DNA from: an uncultured Modestobacter sp.
GTDB lineage: Bacteria; Actinomycetota; Actinomycetes; Mycobacteriales; Geodermatophilaceae
Reading direction: 5' to 3'
DNA length: 64,000 nt
NCBI RefSeq assembly: GCF_947486615.1
Contig: NZ_CANKUD010000005.1
Span: 228,241 to 292,240 of the forward strand
In this document: positions 13,194 to 22,249 of the stretch, piece by piece
How positions within the stretch are numbered: position 1 is the first letter of the stretch
Layout: every line of letters begins with the position of its first letter
Translations under genes and position numbers: made by a program
Notes under the pieces: generated by a model
Told to the model about the DNA's origin: nothing
What the model saw: only the letters and a program-made list of their open reading frames with translations
Database searches by the model: none

Positions 13194-14566
13194 GCCTGCG
13201 CCACCTCTCGCTCGGGGCGGACGGCGGTGGCGCCGGCCGGTCGTGCGACGTCCTGGTCGTGCGGGGTGTCGTCGGAGTCCGGGGCGGGCGTGGCCCGCAG
13301 GCGTGCGACGCGCCGTCCCTCGACCTCGTCGACGGTGAGCCGCCAGCCCTCGACGTCGACCGACTCGCCCTCCTCCGGGAGGTGGGCCAGCTGCTCCACG
13401 ACGAACCCGGCCACGGTCTCGTACCGGCCCTCGGGGACGGTGATGCCGGTGCGCTCGCGGAGCTCGTCCGGGCGGAGCAGGCCCGACAGCAGCCAGTCGT
13501 CGCCGTCCCGGCGCAGCTGGCGCAGCGGCCGGTCGGTCTCGTCGGTGATCTCGCCGACCAGCTCCTCGACGATGTCCTCCAGGGTCACGATGCCGTGGGT
13601 GGCGCCCCACTCGTCGACGACCAGCGCCAGCTGCAGCCCCTGCTCGCGCAGCAGGTCCAGCAGCGGGTCGAGGTGCAGGGACGACGGGACGGCGAGCACC
13701 GGTTCGGCCAGCTCCCCGGCGGTGCGTTCCAGCCGCTCCTCGTCGGGCACGGAGACCGCGTGCTTGACGTGCACCACGCCGGTCACCTCGTCCAGGTCGG
13801 CGCCGTAGACCGGGAACCGGGAGTTGCCCGACCGGATGGCGGCGTCGATGACGTCGGCCGCGGTCGCCGCCGAGCTCAGCGTCCACAGCCGGGTCCGGGG
13901 GGTCATCACGTCGGTGGCGAACTTCTCGCGGAGCCCCAGCGAGCGGGCCAGCAGCCGGGCGGCGACGGGGGAGAGGTCACCCTCCTCGGCCGAGCGCCGG
14001 GCGACCGCGGCCAGGCCCTGCGCGTCCCGGGTGTCGTCGAGCTCCTCGCGGGGCTCGAACCCCAGCCGGCGCACGATCGCGTTGGCCAGCCGCTGGAGGG
14101 TGCGCACCACCGGTCCGGCCACCGTGGTGAACAGCCGCATGCCGGGGGCGACGAGCGAGGCGGTCGGCAGCGGGCGGGCGATCGCCAGGTTCTTCGGGCC
14201 CAGCTCGCCGATGATCATCTGCAGGAAGGTGGCCAGGAAGATGGCCAGCCCGATCGCGATCGGGCTGGTCGCGTTCTCCGGGAGCCCGATGGCCGCCAGC
14301 ACCGGCTCGAGCAGGCCGCCCAGTGCGGGCTCGGCGAGGAAGCCGACGATCAGGGTGGTCAGCGTGATGCCCAGCTGGGCCGCCGACAGCTGGGTGGACA
14401 GCCCCCGCAACGCGGTGACGACCCCGGCCGCGCCGGTGTCCCCGGCCTGCGCGGCCTCCTGGGCCTTGCCACGGTCGACGGTGGTGAGGGAGAACTCGGC
14501 CGCGACGAAGAACCCGGTGAGCGCGGTCAGCAGCACGGCCGCCAGCAGGAGCAGCCATTCGGTCAC
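13190..14566 (-). CDS. CNNM/HlyC-CorC family membrane protein (longer paralogue)
   Basis: A 458-residue paralogue of the downstream gene. The DUF21 domain (GFFVAAEFSLTTVDRG, IIGELGPKNLAIARP) covers about residues 1-195, a CBS pair about 205-330 and a CorC_HlyC domain about 345-430. Proposed role is divalent cation (Mg2+, Co2+) homeostasis at the cytoplasmic membrane. Tandem long/short DUF21 pairs are also found in mycobacteria. GTG start, downstream of the tRNA-Pro terminator. Confidence 0.88.
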   Translation of the reverse strand: MTEWLLLLAAVLLTALTGFFVAAEFSLTTVDRGKAQEAAQAGDTGAAGVVTALRGLSTQLSAAQLGITLTTLIVGFLAEPALGGLLEPVLAAIGLPENATSPIAIGLAIFLATFLQMIIGELGPKNLAIARPLPTASLVAPGMRLFTTVAGPVVRTLQRLANAIVRRLGFEPREELDDTRDAQGLAAVARRSAEEGDLSPVAARLLARSLGLREKFATDVMTPRTRLWTLSSAATAADVIDAAIRSGNSRFPVYGADLDEVTGVVHVKHAVSVPDEERLERTAGELAEPVLAVPSSLHLDPLLDLLREQGLQLALVVDEWGATHGIVTLEDIVEELVGEITDETDRPLRQLRRDGDDWLLSGLLRPDELRERTGITVPEGRYETVAGFVVEQLAHLPEEGESVDVEGWRLTVDEVEGRRVARLRATPAPDSDDTPHDQDVARPAGATAVRPEREVAQA

Positions 14567-14631
14567 CGGGGGACGGTGCCCGGGTGGCTACGGGCGGAAA
14601 CGGCCCGGCGGAGTGACCTGTGCCCTGAACG

Positions 14632-14666
14632 CACTCAGGGACCGCCGGATCGGCGGTCCCTGAGTG
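14632..14666. terminator. strong hairpin terminator after tRNA-Pro
   Basis: Perfect 16-bp stem (14632-14647 with 14651-14666) and a GAT loop. It begins 3 nt beyond the CCA end of the minus-strand tRNA, so it most likely ends tRNA transcription and separates it from the CNNM genes. Confidence 0.7.
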
Positions 14667-14668
14667 GC

Positions 14669-14745
14669 TGGTCGGGGTGACAGGATTTGAACCTGCGGCC
14701 TCGTCGTCCCGAACGACGCGCGCTACCAAGCTGCGCCACACCCCG
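14669..14745 (-). tRNA. tRNA-Pro (CGG)
   Basis: On the minus strand the sequence folds as a 77-nt cloverleaf. The acceptor is CGGGGTG pairing with CACCCCG, the D-arm contains GGCGCAGCTTGGTAGCGC, and the anticodon loop TTCGGGA gives anticodon CGG. The T-arm is GCAGG-TTCAAAT-CCTGT, and CCA is encoded at 14671-14669. It reads proline codon CCG, heavily used in this genome. Confidence 0.96.
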
Positions 14746-14817
14746 AGGTGCGTCGACAACTGTAACCGATGCCCGATCGGGCTCTGCGGCCCCCTTCGGC
14801 CCCGCGACCGGGGTCGC

Positions 14818-15723
14818 TCAGCGCGCGGTGAGGGTCAGCAGCGTGGCCTCGGGCGGGCAGGCGAACCGCAGCGGCGCGTACGGGCTGGTGCCCAGCCCCG
14901 CCGAGACGTGCAGCCAGGTGCCGGTCGGGTGCCCCGCGGACGGCGGTGTCCACCGGTGCAGCCACCGGACGTGCTGCCGGTCGATGCCGCAGTTGGTGAC
15001 CAGCGCGCCGTAGAAGGGCACCCGCAGCTGGCCGCCGTGGGTGTGCCCGCACAGCAGCAGGTCGTAGCCGTCGGCGGCGAACCGGTCCAGCACGCGCGGC
15101 TCGGGGGAGTGCACCAGCCCGATCCGCACGTCGGCGGACTGGTCGGCCGGTCCGGCGACGAGGTCGTACCGGTCCCGCTTCAGGTGCGGGTCGTCCACCC
15201 CGGCGAAGGCGATCCGGGTGCCGGCCACGGTCAGCGCGCCGGTGCCGTTGGTCAGGTCGAGCCAGCCCCGGCCGGTCATCCCGTTGCGCAGCTCGCGCCA
15301 GGGGAGCGGGTCGCCGTGCACCCGCTTGTGGTTCGTCTTGAAGTACTTGAGCGGGTTCTTCGGCCGCGGGGCGTAGTAGTCGTTGCTGGCGAGCACGAAC
15401 GCGCCGGGGAGGTCCATCAGCGGCTCGAGCGCCCGCAGCGTCGCCGGGACGGCGTCCATGCCGGCCAGGTTGTCACCGGTGGTGATCACCAGGTCCGGGC
15501 GCAGGTCGGCCAGCCCGGCGACCCACTCCTGCTTGCTGCGCTGCCCGGCGGTCATGTGCAGGTCCGACAGCTGCAGCACGGTCAGCGGCGCGGAACCCGG
15601 CGGCAGGACGGAGACGTCGAAGCGGCGCAGGGTCCAGTGCGTCCGCTCCACGAGGCCCGCGTAGGCGACCGTGGCGGCACCGGTGGCCACGAGTGCGGCG
15701 GGGACGGCGGTGGTGGCGCGCAT
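14818..15723 (-). CDS. calcineurin-like metallophosphoesterase, membrane-anchored
   Basis: A 301-residue protein with an N-terminal membrane segment (MRATTAVPAALVATGAATVA) and a metallophosphoesterase domain carrying all metal ligands: QLSDLHM, TGDNLAG, ASNDYY and CGHTHGGQL. Its position beside the class A PBP matches the M. tuberculosis ponA2-Rv3683 arrangement. A hexamer TAGGCT 6 nt before the ATG suggests a leaderless mRNA. Substrate unknown. Confidence 0.88.
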   Translation of the reverse strand: MRATTAVPAALVATGAATVAYAGLVERTHWTLRRFDVSVLPPGSAPLTVLQLSDLHMTAGQRSKQEWVAGLADLRPDLVITTGDNLAGMDAVPATLRALEPLMDLPGAFVLASNDYYAPRPKNPLKYFKTNHKRVHGDPLPWRELRNGMTGRGWLDLTNGTGALTVAGTRIAFAGVDDPHLKRDRYDLVAGPADQSADVRIGLVHSPEPRVLDRFAADGYDLLLCGHTHGGQLRVPFYGALVTNCGIDRQHVRWLHRWTPPSAGHPTGTWLHVSAGLGTSPYAPLRFACPPEATLLTLTAR

Positions 15724-15729
15724 GCCGCG

Positions 15730-15735
15730 AGCCTA
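15730..15735 (-). promoter_or_regulatory. -10 hexamer for leaderless metallophosphoesterase transcript
   Basis: TAGGCT on the minus strand, 6 nt from the ATG at 15723, with no ribosome site in between. Confidence 0.45.
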
Positions 15736-15789
15736 GGGGGACGGGGAACTGCGTCGTCCGGGTCGGTCCGGAGTGGCAGGCTCTGGGTC

Positions 15790-16242
15790 GTGAGTGAGCT
15801 GAAGGACCGACTGCGCAATGACCTGACCACCGCGATGAAGAGCCGCGACGAGCTGCGCACCGCCACGCTGCGCATGGTGCTCGCCGCGGTGAGCGCCGAG
15901 GAGGTCTCCGGCAAGGAGGCCCGCGAGCTGACCGACGACGAGGTGCAGGCCGTGCTGCGCCGCGAGGCCAAGAAGCGCCGCGAGGCGGCGGAGGCGTTCG
16001 GCGGCGCCGGCCGGGCCGAGCAGGCCGAGCGGGAGCGCGCCGAGGAGGGCGTGCTGGCCACCTACCTGCCTGCCCAGCTCGAGGACGCCGACCTCGCTGC
16101 CCTGGTCGCGGACGTGGTCACGAAGACCGGCGCCAGCGGGATGAAGGACATGGGCAAGGTGATGGGTGCCGTGCAGGGCCAGGTGGCCGGTCGGGCCGAG
16201 GGCGGCCGGGTGGCCGCGGAGGTGCGCAAGCAGCTCGGCTGA
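15790..16242 (+). CDS. GatB/YqeY domain protein
   Basis: A 150-residue cytosolic protein consisting of the YqeY domain, related to the tRNA-binding tail domain of GatB amidotransferase. The family region LRNDLTTAMKSRDELRTATL opens the protein, and GMKDMGKVMGAVQ followed by GRAEGGRVA closes it. GTG start at 15790 (VSELKDRL). YqeY is thought to assist tRNA-dependent amidation or aminoacylation; its exact role is unsettled. Convergent with the PBP gene across a strong hairpin. Confidence 0.92.
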   Translation: MSELKDRLRNDLTTAMKSRDELRTATLRMVLAAVSAEEVSGKEARELTDDEVQAVLRREAKKRREAAEAFGGAGRAEQAERERAEEGVLATYLPAQLEDADLAALVADVVTKTGASGMKDMGKVMGAVQGQVAGRAEGGRVAAEVRKQLG

Positions 16243-16285
16243 GCGGTGGGAGCCGGCTCGGTCGGCTCTCCCGGGGAATGCTGTC

Positions 16286-16333
16286 GCACGACGAGGGGGG
16301 CAGAGCCACCAGGCTCTGCCCCCCTCGTCGTGC
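16286..16333. terminator. 22-bp-stem bidirectional terminator
   Basis: Perfect 22-bp inverted repeat (16286-16307 with 16312-16333) around an ACCA loop, between the convergent yqeY-like and PBP genes. Its length and lack of mismatches make it the obvious shared terminator. Confidence 0.75.
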
Positions 16334-16345
16334 GCGATGCTGCGG

Positions 16346-18559
16346 TCAGTTCGTGGTGCCCTCGGTCGTCGGGGGTGCCACCGCGTCGCCTCCGGCTGCG
16401 GGGACATCCGCCGGCGGCGTCACCTCGGTGGTCGGCGCTGCCGGCGTCGTCGGGGTGGAGGTCGACCCGCCCCCTCGGCTGCTGCTCGAGGTGCTGTCGT
16501 TGCTCTCCCTGCGCACAACGGCTCCGGTGCCCTTGGTGCCCGCAGCGACGGCCGGGTCGGCCGCTGGGAACTCCCGGGTGGGCCCCTGGTTCAGGATCGG
16601 CTCCATGGCGTCGTGCCAGATCTGCGCGGGCTTGCCGCCGCCGTAGCTGCCCACGTCCTGGTTGCCCTTGGGGTTGAGCACCATGACGCTCGCTGCGTAC
16701 TCCGGCAGGAAGCCGACGAACGCGGCCGAGTTGCGGTCCTGCGACGTCCCGGTCTTGCCGGCGATCTGGTGGCCGGGGACGTTGGCCCGGGTGCCGGTGC
16801 CGATGTTGCTCTTCACGTCGGCGGTGAGCACCTGGCTGAGGGTGTTGGCGACGCCGGCCGGGACGGCGTCGGGGTTGCAGTTGTCGCCCTTGACCAGGGG
16901 CTGCCCGTCCTCACCGGTGAGCGGCTCGCCGGCCCGGTTCAGGATCTGGACCACCGGGACCGGGTCGCACTGGGTGCCACTGGCGGCCAACGTGGAGTAG
17001 GCGCTGGCCAGGTAGAGCGGACTGGTCTCGATGGCGCCCAGCGTGAAGGAGCCCTGCTCGCCCTCGATCGTGACCCGTGCCCGCTCCTCGGGCAGGTTGA
17101 GCCCCATCCGCTGGGCCATCTCCACCGGGCCGCGGACACTGCCCAGCTGGTCCTCCATGGCCACGAAGTAGGTGTTGGACGACCGGGCCAGTGCATCGTG
17201 CATGGTCAGCGTCCTCGGGAGCGTGCCGACGTTGCCGATCGGGCCGTACGCCTTGCCCGTGGTGCCGCCCATCTGCTTGTAGACCCGTGAGTAGTAGGGG
17301 TCACTGGTGGTGATCCGGTAGTTGACGCCGTAGCCCTGCTCCAGGGCGGACGCGGCAGTGAAGACCTTGTAGGTCGATCCGGAGCCCTGGCTGGCGGCGA
17401 CGTTCAGGTTCACCGACTCGCACGCCGGGTTGGCCGCGTCGCAGCCGAACTGCCGGTTCACGCTCATCGCCAGCACCTTGCCCGTGCCCGGCTCGACCGC
17501 GGTGTAGATGCCGGCCAGCGGGTCGCCCATCCCGAGGGTCTTCAGCACCGCCTGGTCGCCGGCGGCCTGCATGTCCGGGCGCAGTGTCGTCTGGATGGTG
17601 TAGCCGCCGTTGTCCAGCTGCGTCTGGGTGAAGTCGAGCTCGTTGATCAAGTAGCTCTGCAGGTAGTCGCAGAAGAAGCCGCCGACGACCGCCTGAGCGC
17701 AGCCGTTCGGCGCCTTGCCGCCCTCCGCGATCGGGATCGGGCTGGCCGAGATGTCGGCGAGCTCCTGGTCGGTGATGTGGCCGAGCTCGTGCATCCGGGC
17801 CAGCACCTGGTTGCGCCGGTTCGCTGCGGCCTCGGGGTGGGAGATCGGGTCGGTGTTGCCCGGGCTCTGCACCAGCCCGGCCAGCACCGAGGCCTGGGGG
17901 AGGGTGAGGTCGACGGCGTTGACACTGAAGTAGGTCTGCGCGGCGGCCTGGATGCCGTAGGCGCCGGCCCCGAAGTAGGCGATGTTCAGGTAGCGGGTGA
18001 GGATCTCGTCCTTGGAGTAGGTCTCCTCCAGGGCGAGCGCCAGCCGCACCTCGCGCAGCTTGCGGCCCACCGTCTTGTCGTCGGCCGCCTCGCGCTCCTC
18101 GGGGGTGTCCGCGGTCTGCAGCAGGGTCTGCTTGACCAGCTGCTGGGTGAGCGTCGAACCGCCCTCCTCGACCTCCCCGGCGGCGAGGTTCTTGACCAGG
18201 GCGCGCATCGTGCCCTCGACGTCCAGGCCGTTGTGCTGGTAGAAGCGCGAGTCCTCGATGTCGACCAGGGCCTGCTTCATCACGTCGGAGACCTGGTCGG
18301 GGGTCACCGGGGTGCGGTTGTTCGTGTAGAACTCCGTGATCAGCGACCCGTCGGCGGCCGGCACCCTGGTGTTGCCGTTCGGCGTCTCGTCGGTCAGCTC
18401 GACGGGCAGGGCGTCGAGCAGGCTGGTGGAGTTGCGGGCGACGAGGCCCGGTCCGCCCACCCAGGGCAGCAGCATGGCGGCGACGAGGGCACCGGCGACG
18501 ACGATCGTCACGGCCAGCTTGACCAGGGCGCCCAGACGGGGGTTCGCAGACTCGGACAT
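16346..18559 (-). CDS. ponA: class A penicillin-binding protein (bifunctional transglycosylase/transpeptidase)
   Basis: Peptidoglycan polymerase, 737 residues. A cytoplasmic N-terminus and one membrane helix (LVKLAVTIVVAGALVAAMLL) precede a GT51 domain with EDSRFYQHNG, GGSTLTQQLVK and YFGAGAYGIQAAA. The transpeptidase domain has the SxxK nucleophile in GSTYKVF, the SSN motif in ARSSNTYF and KTGTSQD. The C-terminal ~90 residues are a low-complexity Ser/Thr/Pro tail; no PASTA domain is visible, unlike mycobacterial PonA2. TACCTT lies 8 nt before the ATG. Confidence 0.93.
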   Translation of the reverse strand: MSESANPRLGALVKLAVTIVVAGALVAAMLLPWVGGPGLVARNSTSLLDALPVELTDETPNGNTRVPAADGSLITEFYTNNRTPVTPDQVSDVMKQALVDIEDSRFYQHNGLDVEGTMRALVKNLAAGEVEEGGSTLTQQLVKQTLLQTADTPEEREAADDKTVGRKLREVRLALALEETYSKDEILTRYLNIAYFGAGAYGIQAAAQTYFSVNAVDLTLPQASVLAGLVQSPGNTDPISHPEAAANRRNQVLARMHELGHITDQELADISASPIPIAEGGKAPNGCAQAVVGGFFCDYLQSYLINELDFTQTQLDNGGYTIQTTLRPDMQAAGDQAVLKTLGMGDPLAGIYTAVEPGTGKVLAMSVNRQFGCDAANPACESVNLNVAASQGSGSTYKVFTAASALEQGYGVNYRITTSDPYYSRVYKQMGGTTGKAYGPIGNVGTLPRTLTMHDALARSSNTYFVAMEDQLGSVRGPVEMAQRMGLNLPEERARVTIEGEQGSFTLGAIETSPLYLASAYSTLAASGTQCDPVPVVQILNRAGEPLTGEDGQPLVKGDNCNPDAVPAGVANTLSQVLTADVKSNIGTGTRANVPGHQIAGKTGTSQDRNSAAFVGFLPEYAASVMVLNPKGNQDVGSYGGGKPAQIWHDAMEPILNQGPTREFPAADPAVAAGTKGTGAVVRRESNDSTSSSSRGGGSTSTPTTPAAPTTEVTPPADVPAAGGDAVAPPTTEGTTN

Positions 18560-18567
18560 CGCAGGCC

Positions 18568-18573
18568 AAGGTA
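18568..18573 (-). promoter_or_regulatory. -10 hexamer for leaderless PBP transcript
   Basis: TACCTT on the minus strand, 8 nt upstream of the ATG at 18559; no ribosome binding site between. Confidence 0.4.
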
Positions 18574-18691
18574 CCTGTCCGCGGGGCCGTCGTCCGCTGC
18601 CTCGGACGCCGACGCGCTGGGTGGTGCCACGGCGCTCGGCGCGTCGTCCGGGGCGTGCCGGGGAGTGGCCCCGATCACACCCCGGACGAGG

Positions 18692-19816
18692 TCAGCCGTT
18701 GTACCGGTTGGCCCGCTTGAAGGTGCCCATGTCGTTGAAGCGGACGCCGTTGGCGGCGAGCACCGGGTGGATGTCCCGCTCCATCAGCTGGCGCACGTAG
18801 AACGGGTCGGCCACGTAGAAGTGGTGGATCGGGTGGGTGCTGCCGAAGTTGGCGCAGAACACCTGGAAGGGCGCCAGGTACCACTTGTTGAACACCTGGG
18901 TCTGCTGCAGGACGTTCCCCTGCTCGACGTCGCCCTGGTAGTGCATGTTGCTGCTGATGAAGTGCAGGCAGAAGCCGCGCCACACGTTCGGGCCGACCCA
19001 GACGACGGTCAGCACGGTGAGCGCGTGCAGCCAGCTCGCCGGCACGTCGGCGCCCAGCCAGGAGGCCACGTGCAGGCCGAGGAAGGCGTACCAGATGGTG
19101 ATCGCCACCGGGGTCAGCCCGATGCTGGCCTTGAGGATGGTCTTCCGCCAGAGCGCGTCCTCGGCGTCCTTCGGCCTGGTGGTGACGATCCGGATCATCG
19201 CCGGCACGTAGGGGTCGAGCAGGCTGTAGAGCCGGACGGCGCCCCACGGCTTGCCGTTGGTGATCGACACCTCCTCGATGTCGTCGGGGAGGCCGGAGTA
19301 GGCGTGGTGCCGCAGGTGCAGCCGGATCCGGTAGACCGGGTTGATCGTGTAGGGCCGGATCGCCCAGACACCGAACAGCAGCCCGTACCGCACGGCCTTG
19401 CGGCGACGGAAGTACAGCGCGTGGATCAGGTCGTGCTCCACCTCGTGCCCGATCGCGGCGAAGGCGGCGGAGACGAACAGCGTCACGTACCAGGGCAGCA
19501 CGCCGGTCAGGTACAGCGCGCCGCTGCCGGCGAAGCCGAGGACGGCGACGCCGAACGCGGTGAGGCCCAGGGCGTCCTGGTGGCGGAGGACCGGGTGCTC
19601 CCGGCGCAGCTCCTGGGACCGACGGCGGATCGCCGAGGTGATGACCTTGGTGCGGGCCTTGTCGTCGGCGTCCATGCCGGTGAGGTCGACCGGGATCTCG
19701 ACCGGCAGTTCGGCGGCGGGCGGGACGTCGACGGGGACGGCGGTGCCGGTGCCGAAGAGCCCGGCCGGCGGCGTGGTCGTCGCGGTGCTGCGGTCGAGCT
19801 CGGGTGCGGTGCTCAT
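18692..19816 (-). CDS. membrane fatty-acid desaturase/hydroxylase-like di-iron protein
   Basis: A 374-residue integral membrane protein of the desaturase/hydroxylase superfamily. Histidine clusters that would bind two irons are visible: HEVEHDLIH (about 145-153), LHLRHHAYSG (about 185-194) and HPIHHFYV (about 325-332). Several helices separate them (GFAGSGALYLTGVLPWYVTL). The first ~60 residues are hydrophilic. It occupies the place where M. tuberculosis has whiB4. The substrate is unknown; an alkane, sterol or carotenoid cannot be excluded. Confidence 0.75.
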   Translation of the reverse strand: MSTAPELDRSTATTTPPAGLFGTGTAVPVDVPPAAELPVEIPVDLTGMDADDKARTKVITSAIRRRSQELRREHPVLRHQDALGLTAFGVAVLGFAGSGALYLTGVLPWYVTLFVSAAFAAIGHEVEHDLIHALYFRRRKAVRYGLLFGVWAIRPYTINPVYRIRLHLRHHAYSGLPDDIEEVSITNGKPWGAVRLYSLLDPYVPAMIRIVTTRPKDAEDALWRKTILKASIGLTPVAITIWYAFLGLHVASWLGADVPASWLHALTVLTVVWVGPNVWRGFCLHFISSNMHYQGDVEQGNVLQQTQVFNKWYLAPFQVFCANFGSTHPIHHFYVADPFYVRQLMERDIHPVLAANGVRFNDMGTFKRANRYNG

Positions 19817-19861
19817 GCCTGGTGTGTCATCCCTCCGACGGAACGGTCGGGCGGAAGCTAA

Positions 19862-19945
19862 CCGTGCGTCACGACCGGGACCAGGCCCCCGGGCGACGCG
19901 GACACGAACGGGTGACGCACGGGACCTCGTCCTGCCCCGTGCGTC
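19862..19945. promoter_or_regulatory. three mutually complementary segments (possible attenuator or terminator)
   Basis: CCGTGCGTCAC (19862-19872), GTGACGCACGGG (19912-19923) and CCCGTGCGTC (19936-19945). The middle segment can pair with the first (11 bp) or the third (10 bp), but not with both. The short-loop pairing may end the ATPase transcript; the alternative pairing would free it. Confidence 0.4.
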
Positions 19946-19969
19946 CCTCCTGCCCCACGAACGAGGAGG

Positions 19970-21184
19970 TCAGCCGGCCGTGGGGCGCAGCGGCAGGACC
20001 CGGCTGCGCGGGGTGCCCGTGCCGGCGTCGGCCTCGGCGGCGAGCAGCGCCTCGCCCATCAGCCGGAGCCCGTCCAGGTCGTGCACGTCGCCGGCCGCGG
20101 CCGGGACCGCGCGGATCGGCACCTCCGGGTGGGCGCTGGTGAACCGGTCGGCCAGCCGCTGCTCCCGCGCGGCCACCGTCATCCGCTCGGCGTGCACCCG
20201 CAGCGCCCCGGCGGCCAGCTTCGACCCCGGCCCACCGGCCTCGGCGACCGCCTCCGCGGCGGCCTCCGCGCGGGTCGCCGACAGTGCGGTCGTCGCCGGC
20301 GGGTGGGTGCGGTTGAGCACCAGCCCGGCCAGCGGCATGCCCTCGGTGGACAGCCGGTCGACGAAGTAGGAGGCCTCCCGCAGTGCGTCCGGCTCCGGGG
20401 CGGCGACCACCACGAACGACGTCCCGGGCTGGCGGAGCAGCTGGTACGTGGCGTCGGCGCGCTCGCGGAACCCGCCGAACATGGTGTCCAGCGCGGAGAC
20501 GAAGGCGGAGATGTCGTTGAGCAGCTGCCCGCCGAGGATCTTGCTGATGATCCGGCTGAACAGCGAGAAGCCTGCCCCCACCAGCCGGACGCCGGCCCGC
20601 CCACCGGCCCGCGCGGGGGCGGTGAGCAGCCGGATCATCGTGCCGTCGAGGAACCGGGACAGCCGGTTCGGGGCGTCCAGGAAGTCCAGCGCCGACCGGG
20701 ACGGCGGGGTGTCCACGATGACCAGGTCCCAGCGGTCGCTGGCCCGCAGCTGCCCCAGCTTCTCCATGGCCATGTACTCCTGCGTCCCGCCGAAGGAGGA
20801 CGACAGCGCCTGGTAGAAGGGGTTGTCGAAGATCACCTGCGCCCGCTCGGGCGTCGAGTGCGCGGACACGACGTCGTCGAACGTCCGCTTCATGTCCAGC
20901 ATCATCGCGTGCAGCTCGCCGGGGGCACCGGGCGTCTCGACCAGCCGCGGCTCGTTGTCCAGCTCCACCAGGCCCAGCGACTGGGCCAGCCGGCGGGCCG
21001 GGTCGATGGTCAGGACGACGACCTCCCGGCCGGCCTCCGCGGCGGCCAGCGCGAGCGCCGCCGACGTCGTGGTCTTGCCCACGCCACCGGAGCCGCAGCA
21101 CACGATGATCCGGGTCGCCCGGTCCTCGACCAGGGCCGCGAGGTCCAGCGCCGGGGCCACCGCGGGGCGCCGCGGGGCGCTCAC
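19970..21184 (-). CDS. ArsA/GET3-type ATPase, second of a pair
   Basis: A 404-residue P-loop ATPase of the anion-transporting ArsA/GET3 family, the counterpart of M. tuberculosis Rv3680. It has CCGSGGVGKTTTSAALAL (about 33-50), TIDPARRLA as switch, and IVDTPPSRSALDFLD as Walker B. Mycobacterial Rv3679-Rv3680 are proposed to form a hetero-complex that couples ATP hydrolysis to handling of membrane proteins or metabolites. It overlaps its partner by 4 bp. No ArsB or arsenic resistance gene is nearby. Confidence 0.9.
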   Translation of the reverse strand: MSAPRRPAVAPALDLAALVEDRATRIIVCCGSGGVGKTTTSAALALAAAEAGREVVVLTIDPARRLAQSLGLVELDNEPRLVETPGAPGELHAMMLDMKRTFDDVVSAHSTPERAQVIFDNPFYQALSSSFGGTQEYMAMEKLGQLRASDRWDLVIVDTPPSRSALDFLDAPNRLSRFLDGTMIRLLTAPARAGGRAGVRLVGAGFSLFSRIISKILGGQLLNDISAFVSALDTMFGGFRERADATYQLLRQPGTSFVVVAAPEPDALREASYFVDRLSTEGMPLAGLVLNRTHPPATTALSATRAEAAAEAVAEAGGPGSKLAAGALRVHAERMTVAAREQRLADRFTSAHPEVPIRAVPAAAGDVHDLDGLRLMGEALLAAEADAGTGTPRSRVLPLRPTAG

Positions 21185-22188
21185 GCCGCCACCCCGGTCT
21201 GCAGGTGGCCCTCGAGCCGCTCGGCCAGCTCGAACAGGCAGCCGAGGTCGATCGGGGACGACGACAGCGGCAGTTCCACCACCGGGCGGCCCAGCGCCTC
21301 GACGTCCCCGCGCAGCGCGTCCTGCGCGATCCAGCGGCGGGCGTGCTCGACGGCCTCGGCGGCCAGCCCCGCCGCCACCTCCGGAGCAGTCGGCACCTGC
21401 GCGGCGGTGAGCGAGGGAAGCAGGTCGGCGGCGGTGAGCCGGCCCTCGGCCGTGCGGGCGATGCTCGCGGCCGGCAGCAGCGGCTCGGTGGCCATGTTGA
21501 CGATCACCGACCCCACGGGCAGCTGCGCGGCGGTCAGCTCGGCGATCGCATCGGCGGTCTCCTGCACCGGCATGTCCTCCAGCAGGGTCACCAGGTGCAC
21601 CGCGGTCAGCGGCGAGCGGAACACCGCCATCACCCCGTCGCTCTGCGCCTTGATCGGCCCGGAGCGGGCCAGCCCGGCCACCTCGTTGGTCACGTTCAGG
21701 AAGCGGGTGATCCGCCCGGTCGGCGGGGCGTCGACCACGACCGCGTCGTAGACCGGTCGGCCGTCCTTGCCGCGACGGGTGACCGCCTCCTTGATCTTCC
21801 CGGTCAGCAGCACGTCCCGCAGGCCCGGGGCGATCGCGGTGGCGAAGTCGACCGCGCCCATCTTGCGCAGCGCGTAGCCGGCGCGCTTCAGGTTGTAGAA
21901 CATGTCCAGGTACTCGAGGAAGGCCGCCTCGACGTCGATCGCCAGGGCCTTGACCTCACCGCCCCCGCGGGCGACCGCGACCCGGCGCTCCTCGTAGGGC
22001 AGCGGCGGGGTGTCGAAGAGCTGGGCGATGCCCTGCCGGCCCTCGGTCTCCACCAGCAGCACGTGCCGGCCGTCGGCGGCGAGGGAGAGCGCGAGGGCGG
22101 CGGCCACGGTCGTCTTGCCGGTGCCCCCCTTGCCGGTCACGACATGGCACCGCACGGAGGAGGCGCCGGGCGGGGGAGCGGAGGTCAC
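21181..22188 (-). CDS. ArsA/GET3-type ATPase, first of a pair
   Basis: A 335-residue partner of the downstream ATPase, equivalent to Rv3679. The deviant Walker A motif TGKGGTGKTTVAAALAL lies at about residues 17-33 and VVVDAPPTGRITRFL is the Walker B/switch region. GTG start at 22188 (VTSAPPPG) with TAGGCT 7 nt upstream, so translation is probably leaderless. The gene is divergent from the DUF4177 gene across a 61-bp promoter region. Confidence 0.9.
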   Translation of the reverse strand: MTSAPPPGASSVRCHVVTGKGGTGKTTVAAALALSLAADGRHVLLVETEGRQGIAQLFDTPPLPYEERRVAVARGGGEVKALAIDVEAAFLEYLDMFYNLKRAGYALRKMGAVDFATAIAPGLRDVLLTGKIKEAVTRRGKDGRPVYDAVVVDAPPTGRITRFLNVTNEVAGLARSGPIKAQSDGVMAVFRSPLTAVHLVTLLEDMPVQETADAIAELTAAQLPVGSVIVNMATEPLLPAASIARTAEGRLTAADLLPSLTAAQVPTAPEVAAGLAAEAVEHARRWIAQDALRGDVEALGRPVVELPLSSSPIDLGCLFELAERLEGHLQTGVAA

Positions 22189-22195
22189 CCCACCG

Positions 22196-22243
22196 AGCCT
22201 ACGAGCGGCGGCCGATCCCGGCCTGTCCCGGCTGCGCTAGCGT
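22196..22243. promoter_or_regulatory. back-to-back -10 hexamers of a divergent leaderless pair
   Basis: On the minus strand TAGGCT (22201-22196) precedes the ATPase GTG by 7 nt. On the plus strand TAGCGT (22238-22243) precedes the DUF4177 ATG by 6 nt. Neither start has a ribosome site, so both mRNAs probably begin at their start codons. Confidence 0.5.
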
Positions 22244-22249
22244 CGCGCC

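Noticed and set aside
19970..22188. Arsenite efflux operon
   Set aside because: The ATPases resemble ArsA, but arsB, arsC and arsR are absent and the pair sits in the conserved Rv3679-Rv3680 context.
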